Positions 37,647 to 50,100 of a DNA stretch of 64,000 bases are shown one piece after another. A program made the position numbers and the translations under genes. Numbering within the stretch: position 1 is the first letter of the stretch; each line of letters begins with the position of its first letter. The notes beneath the pieces were generated by a model, which saw only the letters and a program-made list of their open reading frames with translations, ran no database searches and had not been told where the DNA came from. The stretch is from Eudromia elegans (lineage: Eukaryota; Chordata; Aves; Tinamiformes; Tinamidae), in assembly GCA_003342815.1 (NCBI GenBank), contig PTEX01000060.1:1955849-2019848 (forward strand), in the 5' to 3' direction.

Positions 37647-37695
37647 CTGTTCCAGGGCTCTGTCACCCTCAGAAGAAAGAAATTATTCCTATAGA
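37647..37695 (-). repeat. CR1 LINE, antisense, second part of the interrupted copy
   Basis: CTGTTCCAGGGCTCTGTCAC continues the antisense CR1 broken at 37118 and runs to GAAAGAAATTATTCC, where similarity fades. It is also complementary to 37430-37466 of the inserted copy. Confidence 0.8.
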
Positions 37696-38847
37696 ATAAT
37701 ATATTCCATATCTGGCATATCTTTATTGTAATGGAGAAATTTCCTATAATGCTGACTTATAATAAGAGACACGAAATGCAATATCATGTATTTATTTAAC
37801 ATTTAAATGGATTTATTCAAATCTGTAAAAACATGTCTTTAGTTCCTCAGAATAATGAACTACTAAATGTTATACTGACAAAAACTTATAAACTTTTTTT
37901 TGTCTTAATGTATTCCACTCTAAGTCCACAGGGGAAGAACATTTTCGTAGCATTTCTTTGCAGATTAATTGATCTAACCGCAGTGAGCACTCTTATCATT
38001 TCTCTGCCAGAGCTGAATATTGCTTCTAATCGTGCTGCAATTGGTGCAATTGAGACTAGAGAAGAAGATCATGCTTGTGATTACATGGCTCTGAAGACCT
38101 CTGTGAGCAGAGGAGAAATGGGACAGCCAAAAGCAGTAAAGTAAGCAGATAGGAATCTGAACACATAGAGAGCATCTCTGCTGATGAAGTCTGTATCTGG
38201 TGACTATCTGTTGACAAAGCATTGCTAAGTTGTTCCTCACATTTTATTGGCAACAGTAGATGCTGTTAGGTCAGAGTAGTCAAGGCTGTATGCAGATATC
38301 TTGCTGTTGCTCTGCTCTCATTTACTGCAGGAGAGTGGGTGGCAGTACAAGAGGAGGAACTGTTCACCACAGTGTTGACTTGGGAAAGAAAACGAACTTC
38401 AAAGAACTGGAAATCCATGCCAGTGGTTTGGATCAGGTCTCCATCATCTGGAAACTTGTCCCTATCTCCCCCTTCACCCTGTCAACAATGACAGCAGTTC
38501 TCACCAGCAGCGCAGTATTCTATGTCCATGGAGCATTAGGGGTGTAAATATAATTAGAATATTTTTTGTGTAAGAGTGGGAACCATTTCACTGCACCAGT
38601 CTAAAGTTTTAATTTAGTTTTCAGGACTACACAGATAGCTAATATAAAAAGGTAGCTACTTCCAAGAGGAAATTCTCCCTTTCATGTTAGATAATTACCT
38701 AGGGGAAAAAAAATGCTCTCCGGAGGCACCTCTCTCTATCTTTCCCTGTGATAGGAAAAATATATGATTAGCATAGACTAAAAGGTTTGTCTATAGATAC
38801 CTGCCATTAGGTGAGCAGTGTTACTTTCACTTGATAGACCAGGTGAT
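37696..38847. other. Non-coding spacer, no gene recognised
   Basis: Unique AT-rich sequence. Open frames of up to 103 codons here show no domain, no plausible splice context and overlap one another on both strands. Confidence 0.5.
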
Positions 38848-39616
38848 TGTGTTGTCATTCAAAAGAACCTTTAACAACTGAATAAATAGGTGAAGAGGAA
38901 TCTCATTAAGCTCAGTAAAGGGATGCCAAGGCTTGTACCTGGGCAGGAGTAAACCCAGGCACCAATTGTGGGGCAGCCGACTGGAAAGCAGCTTTTCAGA
39001 GAAGGATCTCTGAAGATCCAAGAAAAGAAAGCCAACAGCATCCTGGGCTGTCTTAGGAAGAACTTTGCCAGCAGGTTGAGAGAGGTGATCCTTCCACTCA
39101 ACTATAGCAATCATGAGGCCGTATCTGGAGTACTGAGTCTAGTGCTGGGCTCTTCAGTACAAGAAAGTCATGAGCAGACTGGAGTATGTACAGCAAAGGG
39201 TCACAGTGATGAAAAGATGATTAATATATGTTTTATCAAAGAGATCTGGGACTGTTCAACCTGGACAAGTGAAGTCTCAGGATGATCACTGTGTATAAAT
39301 ACCTGATGGTGGCTGTGGGGGAGAACAGAGCCAGACTTTTCTCACTGGTGCCCAGTGCGAGGGCAAGAGGCAGTGAGCACAAACTGAAACACAGGAAATT
39401 CTGTTTAAAGAGAAGTAGAAATCTTTTTCAGAATTGTTGAACACTGAAATGGGTTGTCCAGAGACGCTGTGGAACATCCATCCTTGGAGATATTCAAAAT
39501 TCATTCAGACATGGCCCTGGGCAACTAGCTCTAGCTACCTTTGTTTTGAGTAGATTGTAATTAGATGCTTTCTAGAGGTCCATTCCTACCTAAGCTATAC
39601 TGCGAGTCTGTGATGA
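38848..39616 (+). repeat. Longer CR1 LINE 3' copy, diverged
   Basis: About 770 bp of CR1, sense strand. Recognisable blocks in order are GTACCTGGGCAGGAGTAAAC, CCAACAGCATCCTGGGCTGT, CCAGCAGGTTGAGAGAGGTG, TATCTGGAGTACTGAG, GGGTTGTCCAGAGACGCTGT and a decayed 3' end, CGAGTCTGTGATGAT. The frames at 38827-39285 on both strands are remnants or chance frames of this element. Confidence 0.9.
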
Positions 39617-42600
39617 TAGGTATACAGAGCAGAAAAGATGTGAAGACCTTTCCTCATCACTTACACCATAGGATTTGAAGTGAAACTCTCCTGAAAGAGG
39701 CATGGTAGAATCTCTGGAAATGTCCTAAATGTTGCTACAGAGACTATGTAGCTAAGTATGAGTAATGTGGCTTATCTCTGTCATACTATTGAACTATCTA
39801 CTAATATTTCTACACCCTACATTATTTTAGTCTGTCTAAAGTCTTAAGACTGATAAAAAGCACTTTATAAAAAAATAATTCTTCAAAGTTTTAGCTTGAC
39901 TAAGCCATGCTACTTTCCCCTTTCCTTCAGAAACTTACTTGAAATTTTCTCCATATTATCATCTCCTGGTTGTGAAAAAACTCAGCTGAAGAAAGTACTT
40001 TTGGGAGTCTTGGTTGCATAGTGTATTTATTCACCTATTTGTTGTTTGTGTTCACTACATATCATTGATATCAGTTACACAGACAAAATTGTTCTTTCTG
40101 TGCCTTGCCCACTTTCTTTTAACCATATATGTTCTTTTGAGATATTCTGCATTTTCCAGCTTCGGCAGACTTTGAAACTGATCCCTCTAAGAAGAACAAA
40201 AAAAAAAAAAGAATTAATTCACCTAATAGGACTAAACTATTTTAACTTCAATTAGTCTCACCCTCAGCATGATTTGACAGAGTCCACTTTATTCTCTATA
40301 CATTTCCATACTGTCTAGACAGCTTATGCTTTCCCAGACCTTTTTTTTTCAAAGTGTGTTCATTAGATCTTTGTGGTATCCAAATGTCTCTACAATTGTT
40401 TTTATTTGCAAGACCAGGAGGTTGGGTTTAGCCTTTTAAACTGCTACTGCTCAGAGCTTGCAATGACTTCAGATAGATAGATGTAGCTAAAGGAAATGGT
40501 AGTGCAGGTTTATTCCCTACCCCAGGGTCTCAACTGTAAGGTCCTGTTTGACAAAGGAGCGACTGGTAAGATTTTTTCACTGATAATTTATGTGGGAGAA
40601 AAACAAACATAATGACTATGGTGTTTCTGCTGATTAGTTTGTTTCTTTATTTTTTTTCTAGTTTTTCTGGCAAAACTTCCTTTAGCAGTTTCAGAGGAGT
40701 AGGGAATAACAATGGGCCATGGTGCCCATTTTCCTCTTGTAGGGAACATGTCTCTCCTCAGAGGACAAGAGGGTATCTCATTGCTCTGCCACATTCTAGC
40801 CATCACATTAGATGGCATTCATCTTCAAAGTCTAGATTTAACTCAAAGGTGGATCTAGAATACCTGATCTTAGCCCATCAACCAGAGATTACCTCACCTC
40901 ACCTTGAGTTAGTCAACTCAGCTACTCACCCAGTGACCTGCTTTTGTCAAAGTGATGGGTTAAATAATTAGGATATCTCTACTAAGCCAGAACATTTTTA
41001 ATTGCAGTAGGCTAGGGAGCAAAAGGAGTTAATCAAACACATCTGAGAACAGTAACCTTTGAAGACTAGTGGTAAGTAGATGAATGCAGTAATCTTGTCC
41101 TCCTACATGGCTGGATACAGAAGAAGATAAATATGGCTGATAGGGCTTGGTATTGATCTCTGTACCAAGACAGATCAGTTATTCTATGTGACTCATACAA
41201 TTAACTTCTACCTCCTAGTCACCTCCACAGGAAGTGCTGTCACCTGCATTTACAGTACAATATGATTTTTATTTTGCTGTATAAATTCTTAAATAGCAAA
41301 AATACTACTTGATAGCTGTGACAAGGCATACTGTCAAGTGCAAAGGCAACCACAGTGCTGTCATGTAAGGAGGCGATATGTCTCATGGGGTACAACACCC
41401 AAAATAAGTTCATGGAGAGACACTGTTGGCCCAGATTTTCAAAAACCTGTCACACTAGATATTTCCCACTACAGCTGACCTACCAAAACATGAACCCACA
41501 GGTTAGCTGATGTAAAAACTGAGAACTCTGTCAAGAATCAGAGAATTCATAAGGTTTCCTTTAAGCTTCCTGAAAAATTCTAATCTTTACTGAGTGCAGA
41601 ACAGAAAAAACTGACAGTACTCATGCTATTTTTCTGTCCTTACAAGTATAAAGATACAATTGTAATAACAAATTCAATTAATGACCTGTGATAGGTCACA
41701 AATGCACACCACATATTTCTCTCTGTATATATGCATACAGATAAATACCTATTCAAAACCATGGTTGCAGATTTTCTCACTAGACTAGGAGGCCTCTTAC
41801 AAGTATCACAAAATGTTTTAAAGTAGCATATATATATTTATTTCAATATTAGATTATTTCCCTTTGGAAAGTCAGAGCAGACTTTCAGAAAACAGTTAAA
41901 ACTTATGGAAGATCCATTCTCTGATCAGCAGCCCAGCCCAGAAAACTTTTGTTCACTTTTTTGGTTCAAGGCAGAATTGGTCAATGAACTGTCCTTGAGT
42001 TTACTAGAAATTTTGTTAAATTAGGCATCATACAGTTGTGTCATAATGGCTAGACTGCTTTGTCTTTTTGATGCCATCTTACAGAGTGGCTTTGAACATC
42101 TGGAGCTTCTCAATTTTAATAGCATTTTCCTTAGTGACAGACTTTGAAATAACCTCATCAAGCATAATGACCATGGGATATATTAAAATATACTATTACT
42201 ACCTCTTCTGAACAGCTAATGCCTATTTTGCAGCTGATAAATTCCCTGGGATAAATTGCATTCTTGGTTAGGAAATGGCTATCACAGAAACCAATGGAGG
42301 TTTGACATGACCATCAACAGATGATAAGTAGTGCTTAGGGAAAAGAATATAAATATATTATCCCTTCTACTATTTGATCCTCCTAATTAAAAAAATTACA
42401 ATGTGATAGAAAAAAAATAGATGGTGAACAGATGCATTTACTGAATGATTGTTGCAAATCTGATTTCTAAAGCTAACATATGCAACAGAATGAAGCGCTC
42501 AATATATGCACCATGAGCTTTAGATGTCTGATTAAGTGTTATTATCAATTGTCTGTAAATCACCAGAAGTGTAGCAAGTATTTTGTTAAAGGTCACCTCT

Positions 42601-43757
42601 ACAGCTGAAACAGTTTGTATCTAACTCAGTCAACATGCAGGTAATAAACTGATCTTATCGGTACATTACATTCTCCCCATCTGTTGTGCCCAGAATTTTT
42701 TTTCTCTTATATTGTAAGTTCTTCAGGAAGATAACAGGACTGCAAATCCAGCAGCCTCAGATGCTATAAACGGGATTCTCTAATTTTAGCCACCTGTGCA
42801 ATGAGAAAATGACTCAAAAAATCTCCAGTTATTCCACAGTCTCTAAGACACAAATCATCTGTGACCAACTTTAGGCATTCAAATTTCATTTTGGAAAATA
42901 CTGGGACAAAGCTAAAACCATAACATTTTTCCAATATATTAGTGAATCCAGGGTTTACAGCCTCCAGCCAAGTCTCCCTGGTGTGCACCATGACTTTTCA
43001 AACCTGGATAGGTCATAAAAAAGTTATAACCTAAGCTAGAATAGCTATATATTCAAGCCTATTGCATGAGAGTGAGATTCATTCCTTTGTCCTGCTATAT
43101 TCTCCAAAATGTGCCATAAGTTGCTATTATCCCTCAGAGTTAGCTATGCACTCTTCCTAATTTAGCACTGTGTCATCCTTCTGGGTTTTCCTTTCAAACT
43201 AGGTGCATTTGCAAGTGTAATCTGTTACTCATTTGGGAAAGTCAAAATTTTAGAAAAATTAGTCTGTAGTTGAGACATGAAAATACTGGGAACAAAGTGG
43301 AACACGCTTATTCCTCCTACTGGTACATATCATTGTCACACAAACCTGTGAGCTTGACACATAAGAAACCATCTTGCTTTTGTAAATCTAGCTCAATGGG
43401 AAGGATTGCCATTGATGTTTGGTTTACTCACTAGTGTATTTAACTGTAAACTTCAACAAAAATGTCTGTCAAAAAACAGTTGGAATATTTTGAACACCTG
43501 TATCCCAGGACAGTGCCAGAATCATTGATGTGGTTTAGGAGCATCTTCACAAGGCTTTCTCTCAAGCCAAAGGTAATTTTATAGTAAAGGAACCTTGGCC
43601 TATATGCAAGCATCAGTAACATTGAAAGTGAAATTTATTTTAATTGTTCAAAGCTAGATAAGGAGTTGGAGCCTACACCTTCAGTCATGGTAGTCTACCC
43701 AGGGCTACTCAGTGAGGACTGAAACATAAGATCTCCAAGCCAGCAACAATTCCACAA

Positions 43758-43865
43758 GGTTTTGTTGGGTTTTTTTTTGTTGTTTTGGTTTTTTTGTTTG
43801 GTGTTTTTTTTTGTTGGTTTTTTTTTGTTTGTTTGTTTGGTTTTTTTTTGTTTTTGTTTTGTTTT
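43758..43865. repeat. T/G low-complexity tract (TTTG/TTTTTTG type)
   Basis: About 108 bp composed almost only of T and G on the + strand, with runs of 7-10 T separated by G or GTTG, and a short (TTTG)n core. The Lys/Gln-rich minus-strand frame at 43695-43889 is an artefact. Confidence 0.9.
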
Positions 43866-44677
43866 AGCGTCCGAACTTTCCAAAGGCACAGGAATCCTCT
43901 CTAAAATACTACCTCATTGTGTTCAGGAGATAGTGTAAAATAACTTCTAGGTCCATTGTGTCTGAGAATTCATTTTGTCACAGAATAATGCTGAAAAAAC
44001 CCTAAGTGCCTGTGTTAGCCAAGTATCACCTTCTAGGAAATAGTGGTGATATATAAAAACACTTCTACCCATAATGGCCTCTTCAACTAGTGCTACAATG
44101 GCTTGTTTCTGCACTTTGAGACAGGGATATTTGAGACCATCGGTGGAATAAGCCTTTGAAGAGTAAATACCTGATATATAATCCTATTAATGCAATTTGC
44201 TTTAGTGTTAGACTTTTTCTTTAAGATACCAAAAGGTGTCACCAAAAGGCGAGATACTGTCTTGGGAAACAAAGGGCTTTGGATAGAAGTACTGTGTCCT
44301 TATACAGTATTTCTGTGGTCTTTTATGATTTCCTCTGTGCTTGCCTTTATTCCCTCTAGGTCAGACTGAAAGCTGCACATTCCAGAACAAATAATATTAA
44401 TGACAACTGCATGTTGGGATGGACTGTTGAAGTCATCCAAACAAAAAGGCTATCATCTCAGATTGAGCTCATTAAAATACTTCTATTTGTTTGCAATTGT
44501 TCTTTTATTTTCAACAGAGCTCATCTACTCATCCTAAAGACCAATGACTTCAGATAATATGAGTTACCGAAGTTACTTGTTGGATAAAAATTAGCACAAA
44601 AATGAGGAAATGCAGATCTTCCTGAAAAAAAACCTTTTTTCAGAAGCATGGATAGACTTTGAAGAATCAAAAGTTGA

Positions 44678-44696
44678 ATATATATATATATATATA
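44678..44696. repeat. (AT)n microsatellite
   Basis: A pure alternating AT run of 19 bp followed by an A-rich and T-rich segment. Confidence 0.85.
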
Positions 44697-46843
44697 AAAA
44701 ATTGTTTTTTTATTTATTTATTTTCCTTGACCAGGGCTGTAGTAATCCATTATTTATGGACCAGGCACCTACTCAGCTGCAGAAAATGAGGTGAGTCATT
44801 CCAAGCCCTCAGAGGCTTCCAGCCCCTGGCACCAATATAAAGCCCATAGAGAGTAGCAATTTCCCTGAACAACAGTCTATACATCTGCATCTTAGGTGTC
44901 TCATATATTCCCTTTCTTTTCAGGTCATCCCTGAAGAGCAGTTGGCAGTTCTACAAAGCAGATAGACTTAATGACTTATCCCCCTGTTAAGGTTAATAGC
45001 AGTGGACAACTATATTCTTCGGAAGCATCATTAGCAGAGAAAGGTTTTTAGATCTTCTTGGCTCAATTATCACCACATATGCATGTGCTCTGGGACTTAA
45101 TGTTCAGATTATGTTCTTGTATTTTCTATAATCCATAAATGAAAGATTTTTCTGGCTATCATTAGCCCTTTCTTAGGTTTACATGGATTGATCCACCATC
45201 ATCCATGCTATTAGTATTTTTATTTAATTGTCATTTTTTTCAGTGTTAAGCTTGATGATTCCATTTCGATTAAAGTGCTGCTTCATACCTGTTTGTAAAA
45301 GCTTTGTCTTTAAAGGATGTGAAGGAAGGCCTCAGTATCATGATCAGCTTTTACTATTTCCATTTCTTTTTGCTAAAGAAGTCCTGCACCTATGTTTTAT
45401 AAAATAGTATATTCAGTTCTGGTCCAGTTCTTGCTTCTCCAGTCAAGAAATTCTCTTGAGGTCTGTAGATTAAAACTAGTTCTCCCTTGACCTCTGATGA
45501 CTAAATTCACCTGATAAATGTAAACATCAAAAAGTTGCAGCTGAATTGGTCTTGAAAGTCTTTTGTTACAGTTAGTAGAGAGAAACAGATGCTGCTAAGG
45601 TGCGAGTTTTCTTGCTAAAATAAATGTCTGAAATAGAGTAAAGGAATGGTAAATAGGAATAGGATAGAAAATGCCTATTTATCTCTATGATATGTACTTA
45701 AATATAGATTATCTACTTATATTTTACCTATATTACCAATATCTACAATTTAGCTAAGGTGAATCTCATCCTTAAATATATCCAGGTAAACCTGTGTTGT
45801 AAAAAAAATCCTCTTCCTACTATTCAGTCATTCAGGTTACATTCTCCACAACTGTGTATCTTCAACAAGGAATTAGTTATGACCAGACTTCATGTAAGAG
45901 TTTACCAAATCTCTCATAGCAAAGAAACTGCCCACTCGTCAAGGTCTATAAACTCAGAGGAGGGAAACCACAATCTCTAATGCTATTATCCTTCCTGCTA
46001 GCTCAAAGAAATGAAGCTCAAACCTCACCCGTCAGGCTAGAAAAGGAGGAAAGTCCTGATCCTACTACCAGTTTCAAAATAGCTAAATTATCTGTCCTAT
46101 CCCTTCATATCCTGAATGTAGACAGAGAGCTCATTTTACAGTTTTGTGCCCTGCACAGTTCCATGTTCCCCAATTTAGAGCCATAATATTTAGGCTGCTT
46201 TAGAATTAATTTCTTTATTAGCTATACCTATAAAGCAAAGAGCACATTTAACCTCTGCAGTAAAATATTGTTTAATTGGTCCTTTTCTGCATTATTATAG
46301 CAGCATTCATATGGATGCTTCACAAAGACAGTCATATTTATAAAGTTGAGATCTAGAAAGCTGATATGTGAGGACTGCAAGAGTGTCCAATCTAGTGGGT
46401 TTCTGTACCCAAGTCATTCCTCCTTTTCCAGTCAACCAGATAACTGCTGCATTTCCTGTTCATGGTCCATCCAGCAGCAAGGTTTAACATGTATTCCCAG
46501 CAGACACACAAACCTAAAAAACTCAAGGTTATATATATTTTAGGCTAAGATACACATTAGCAACACTTTCATTCATGAAGTATCAGTTTGCAGGGTCATT
46601 TTCCAAATATTACTGACTTTTTACTTTGAAAATGACATTTCAGAGGGAGTCCTCTGGATAGATAACTATTCCAAATCCTGACTTTTACAGATTAAACTAC
46701 AGTAAGAGTGACATTCAGATACCCAGAAGAAAGTCATGGAAGGGGGCTAAAGCCAATCAGCCCCCATAAGCACATCATCAAATTAAAATGGGCAACTCCT
46801 TGTTCCCATCATCAGTGTCCTCACAAAGCCCTGACTAGTCTTC

Positions 46844-47180
46844 CAGAGTCATCGAATCATCACTGGAATAAACTTTCAAGATCATCAGTTCCAGTTGTAA
46901 ACCCCTTGCTGCTCTTTTTTTTTTCTTTTTTTTTTTTTAAGAAACTTTTCCTAATACCCAACCTGAACCTCCTCCAGTGCAATTTGAGGCTATTTCTTCT
47001 TATCCTATTGCTAGTTATTTTAGAGAAGAGATCAACCCCCGAACCTTGCAACTACCTCCTTTCAAGTATTTATAGAGAGCAATAGGATTGCCCCGAGCCT
47101 CCTCATCTCCAAACTAAATAATCTTAGCTCCCTCAGCTGCTACTCACAAAGTCTGTGCTCCAGGCCCCTCACCAAGGAGT
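46844..47180 (-). repeat. CR1 LINE fragment, antisense, different subfamily
   Basis: It starts with AGAGTCATCGAATCATCACT and continues AAGATCATCAGTTCCAGTTG. After a T-rich insertion come CCTAATACCCAACCTGAACC, ATCCTATTGCTAGTTATTTT, CCTCCTTTCAAGTATTTATA, CCTCCTCATCTCCAAACTAA and TGTGCTCCAGGCCCCTCACC, all matching the antisense CR1 consensus. The 125-codon frame at 46708-47085 lies across it and is not a gene. Similarity fades after about 47180. Confidence 0.88.
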
Positions 47181-50100
47181 AGATTTTACTCCTTCTGCTA
47201 ACTGATCTCAGGTGCAACAAACTCAACCTCTATGTGTTTTCAGGATTAACTTGTCATCTCAATCAGTACAAGCATTAATTAGAGGTTATTTTACATTCCT
47301 TCACAATGTGTGGTTTATCATTATCACAGACTTGACTCTGTTTCCAGTTTGAAAGACCTTGCCAACATCATCTTCAAATTCTTTGCTCTGCAGGAATAAT
47401 CTGGTGTAATTTTTCAGCACTTATGCTGTTTGCATGGTGAAACACCATTAATTCTCAGTCTAAAAAGAGGAATTGTATTTCAAGATCAAAATAGCCCCAG
47501 TGAATTGAAATCTTCAGTTAAAGTAGCAGCCTGTTAAACATGCTTGATAAAAACTACTTCATGCAGAATTTGTGGTTAATGAATACCATGCCTCTGAAAA
47601 TTTTGACTTGATCCCACGAAGCAGAAAAATAGCAGCTCTGCCAGGTATTTTCTGAATAGAGAAATTTCTAGGTCATAGAGTTACTTCTTCTCAAGTGAAC
47701 TGTGATTCTCCAAAGTAAGTATATTGTAACTAAAGTATCTAAGGACATTAGTGGGGGGGTGTTAGAAAGAAGAAAAGGCAGCCAAATAATTATAACTGTG
47801 AGTATTTTGGGTCACCCACTATGTGAACGAAATTACATTTATCAAAAAACCAGAATCTTGGCCATTATGCTCCTCACTGTTTATTTCTTGGCACTTAGAA
47901 AGTGTTTCTTGATTTAGCATTTGGGTGGACTCTTACTATAGACATATTAGATATTGTTAACTAAATCTGTCCAGGTTTAAACACAGAGATAACTGTTCTG
48001 GCTTAAACAGTAAAAAAAATGCCAAAGATCACAATAGGAAATCACTTAAATCATCCTGCTGCCCTATTGCCCTGCTTATAACACTGGTGCAGTTTGTGCT
48101 GTACAATATTCCTCTTTCAACAAATATAGTATTGAATATTCCTGTCCTTTACAAGAAAATAGGGTTCTCTGGTTCATGAGTTTTACTGCACTCTGTATAG
48201 AACTATTCTGATAAAATTGTCAGACTTGGTTTACACAATAAATTGCCATTAATGCCTTCAGTGTTTTCAGCTCTGATGTGTGTAACCAGAGTTGTCACAA
48301 CTGCCTTAGCTGTGGCTTAACTGATTTCTTCTGACTGGTCTCTGATGCAGTCCTACTTGCAGTGGAAAATGCTACGTTACCAAATCAAGCTAAACTTGCA
48401 CTCATTTTATACACATATAAATACCTGCAAAAGACATGAAGGGGTGAAGAGAATCTGGCCTCATCAAACATGAAATCTCAGCAGCTGCAGTAGGCAAGAG
48501 CACTAGGTCTGTGCTGCACTTGCAATATCAGCCCTTCAAACCCAGCTTTCAAAATGTTAAGAAATGGGAGTTGCCTTCATTGTTTCGTGTTTCATACTTG
48601 CCTTTTCTTCAAAGACTTGTCCAGGTTCGCAGACACAGCCTCTTCTCCTTCTTTTCAGCTTCGCCAAGGTCAAAGAGGAGCTCTGCTTGCACATGGATGG
48701 AGTTGGGCCCCCTGGTTCATTTTCCAAGACAGAGCTGAGTCCTGGATAGTTCATATTTTCACAGAAGAACTTTCCATGGGAAAGTATAGTTGAAATCAAA
48801 ACGTGTGTAGAAACAAGTGTTGATTTTGATGAAATCACCAAATAGCAAAAAGAAGAAATGGCTCATTATGTTCTTCTCTTTTTATCTGATAGTATTTTCA
48901 TCAACATTTTTTATTAGTTTATCCTGAAAATACTATGTTTCATTAGGTTTAAAACTTTGAATGTAGCATTCAAAGTAGTATTTCATAACTTCATATATTT
49001 CAATGATTCAGGAATGTAATGCTTTCAAAAATTTTATTTTATGGAAAAAATAATATTAATAATTTTGGAGCTTAAAAAAAGTAAATTATCAGAATTTCTT
49101 GCAAATTTGAGTTCTTTTTCCAGGCAGCCTTCATCCTGATTCAGACCACAAAGATTTTTTTTAATCTTTGTTGTTGCGATAAAATTCCTCCAGCTCCCTT
49201 GTTTGGCATTGCAAGATTTCTTAGACAATATACTAATACATTCAACCAGCCAAATGAACAAAGGCAGAGATGAGATACTGTAAAATATTTGGCTAGAAGC
49301 AAATCGATTCAATCCAAATCCATGTGAGATAGAACCCAAAACAGAAGCTTTCATGTTGTTATTTCTCCATATGATAAATGCAAATTTGAACAGAGGTGAA
49401 TTGTGATTTGGCAGTTTTCTTTTTTATTACCTTTAGTCCTATTTCCAGAACAATCAACAAAACACTACCCATACTGTTCTCTGGGTCCCAAAATATGAAT
49501 GTAAAGCATGCAGATCTGGATGGAGAATAGCCAATCCTTGCAAAATATGACAAATTCTTTTACATGATTTGTGGATGAGTATTTCTTCTACATTTATGTC
49601 TGCCTACTGGTTCTTTGTTAGGCCATTTTGAAGATCTTTTTTTGAAAAGGTGAAATTTTCACACTCTAAACAACAGACCTTTCCAACCAACCACACTACC
49701 TGAAAATAATTAATTCATGAACCATAACATCATCATGTTAACTATTGATCATTCCCTTATCTTACAGCTGGGCATCTGGAGCAATGACAGACAAGATCAG
49801 GAGGGCAGACAGATCTGCAAGATGTGTCGATAATCACTGACTTTTTTCCTTGACCAGGACATTTACCAATGGCTAAAAGGTAGAGAAAGATGAGATTTGT
49901 ACAAAGTGAGATTCTGCAGATGTCAGTTTTATTCATTCCTCGATTCTATTGTTATTTGTTGTCCTATTCTAAAAGCTATATAGGCTATATGAATAATAGA
50001 TACTAATTTTCCAGACTAAGTTAGAAATCTAGCAACAAGAACTGCAAACTTCATGTTAAGTTGAACTCTGAATCATGTGTATCTGTAGTATAGAGAAAAC

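Larger units (their letters stand above)
39617..46843. other. Gene desert, no exon recognised
   Basis: About 7.2 kb of AT-rich sequence. It holds a T/G low-complexity tract at 43758-43865, an (AT)n run at 44678-44696 and no recognisable exon or RNA gene. Confidence 0.5.

Noticed and set aside
38827-39285. Overlapping 76-105 codon frames on both strands
   Set aside because: They lie in a 5'-truncated CR1 copy and do not represent genes.
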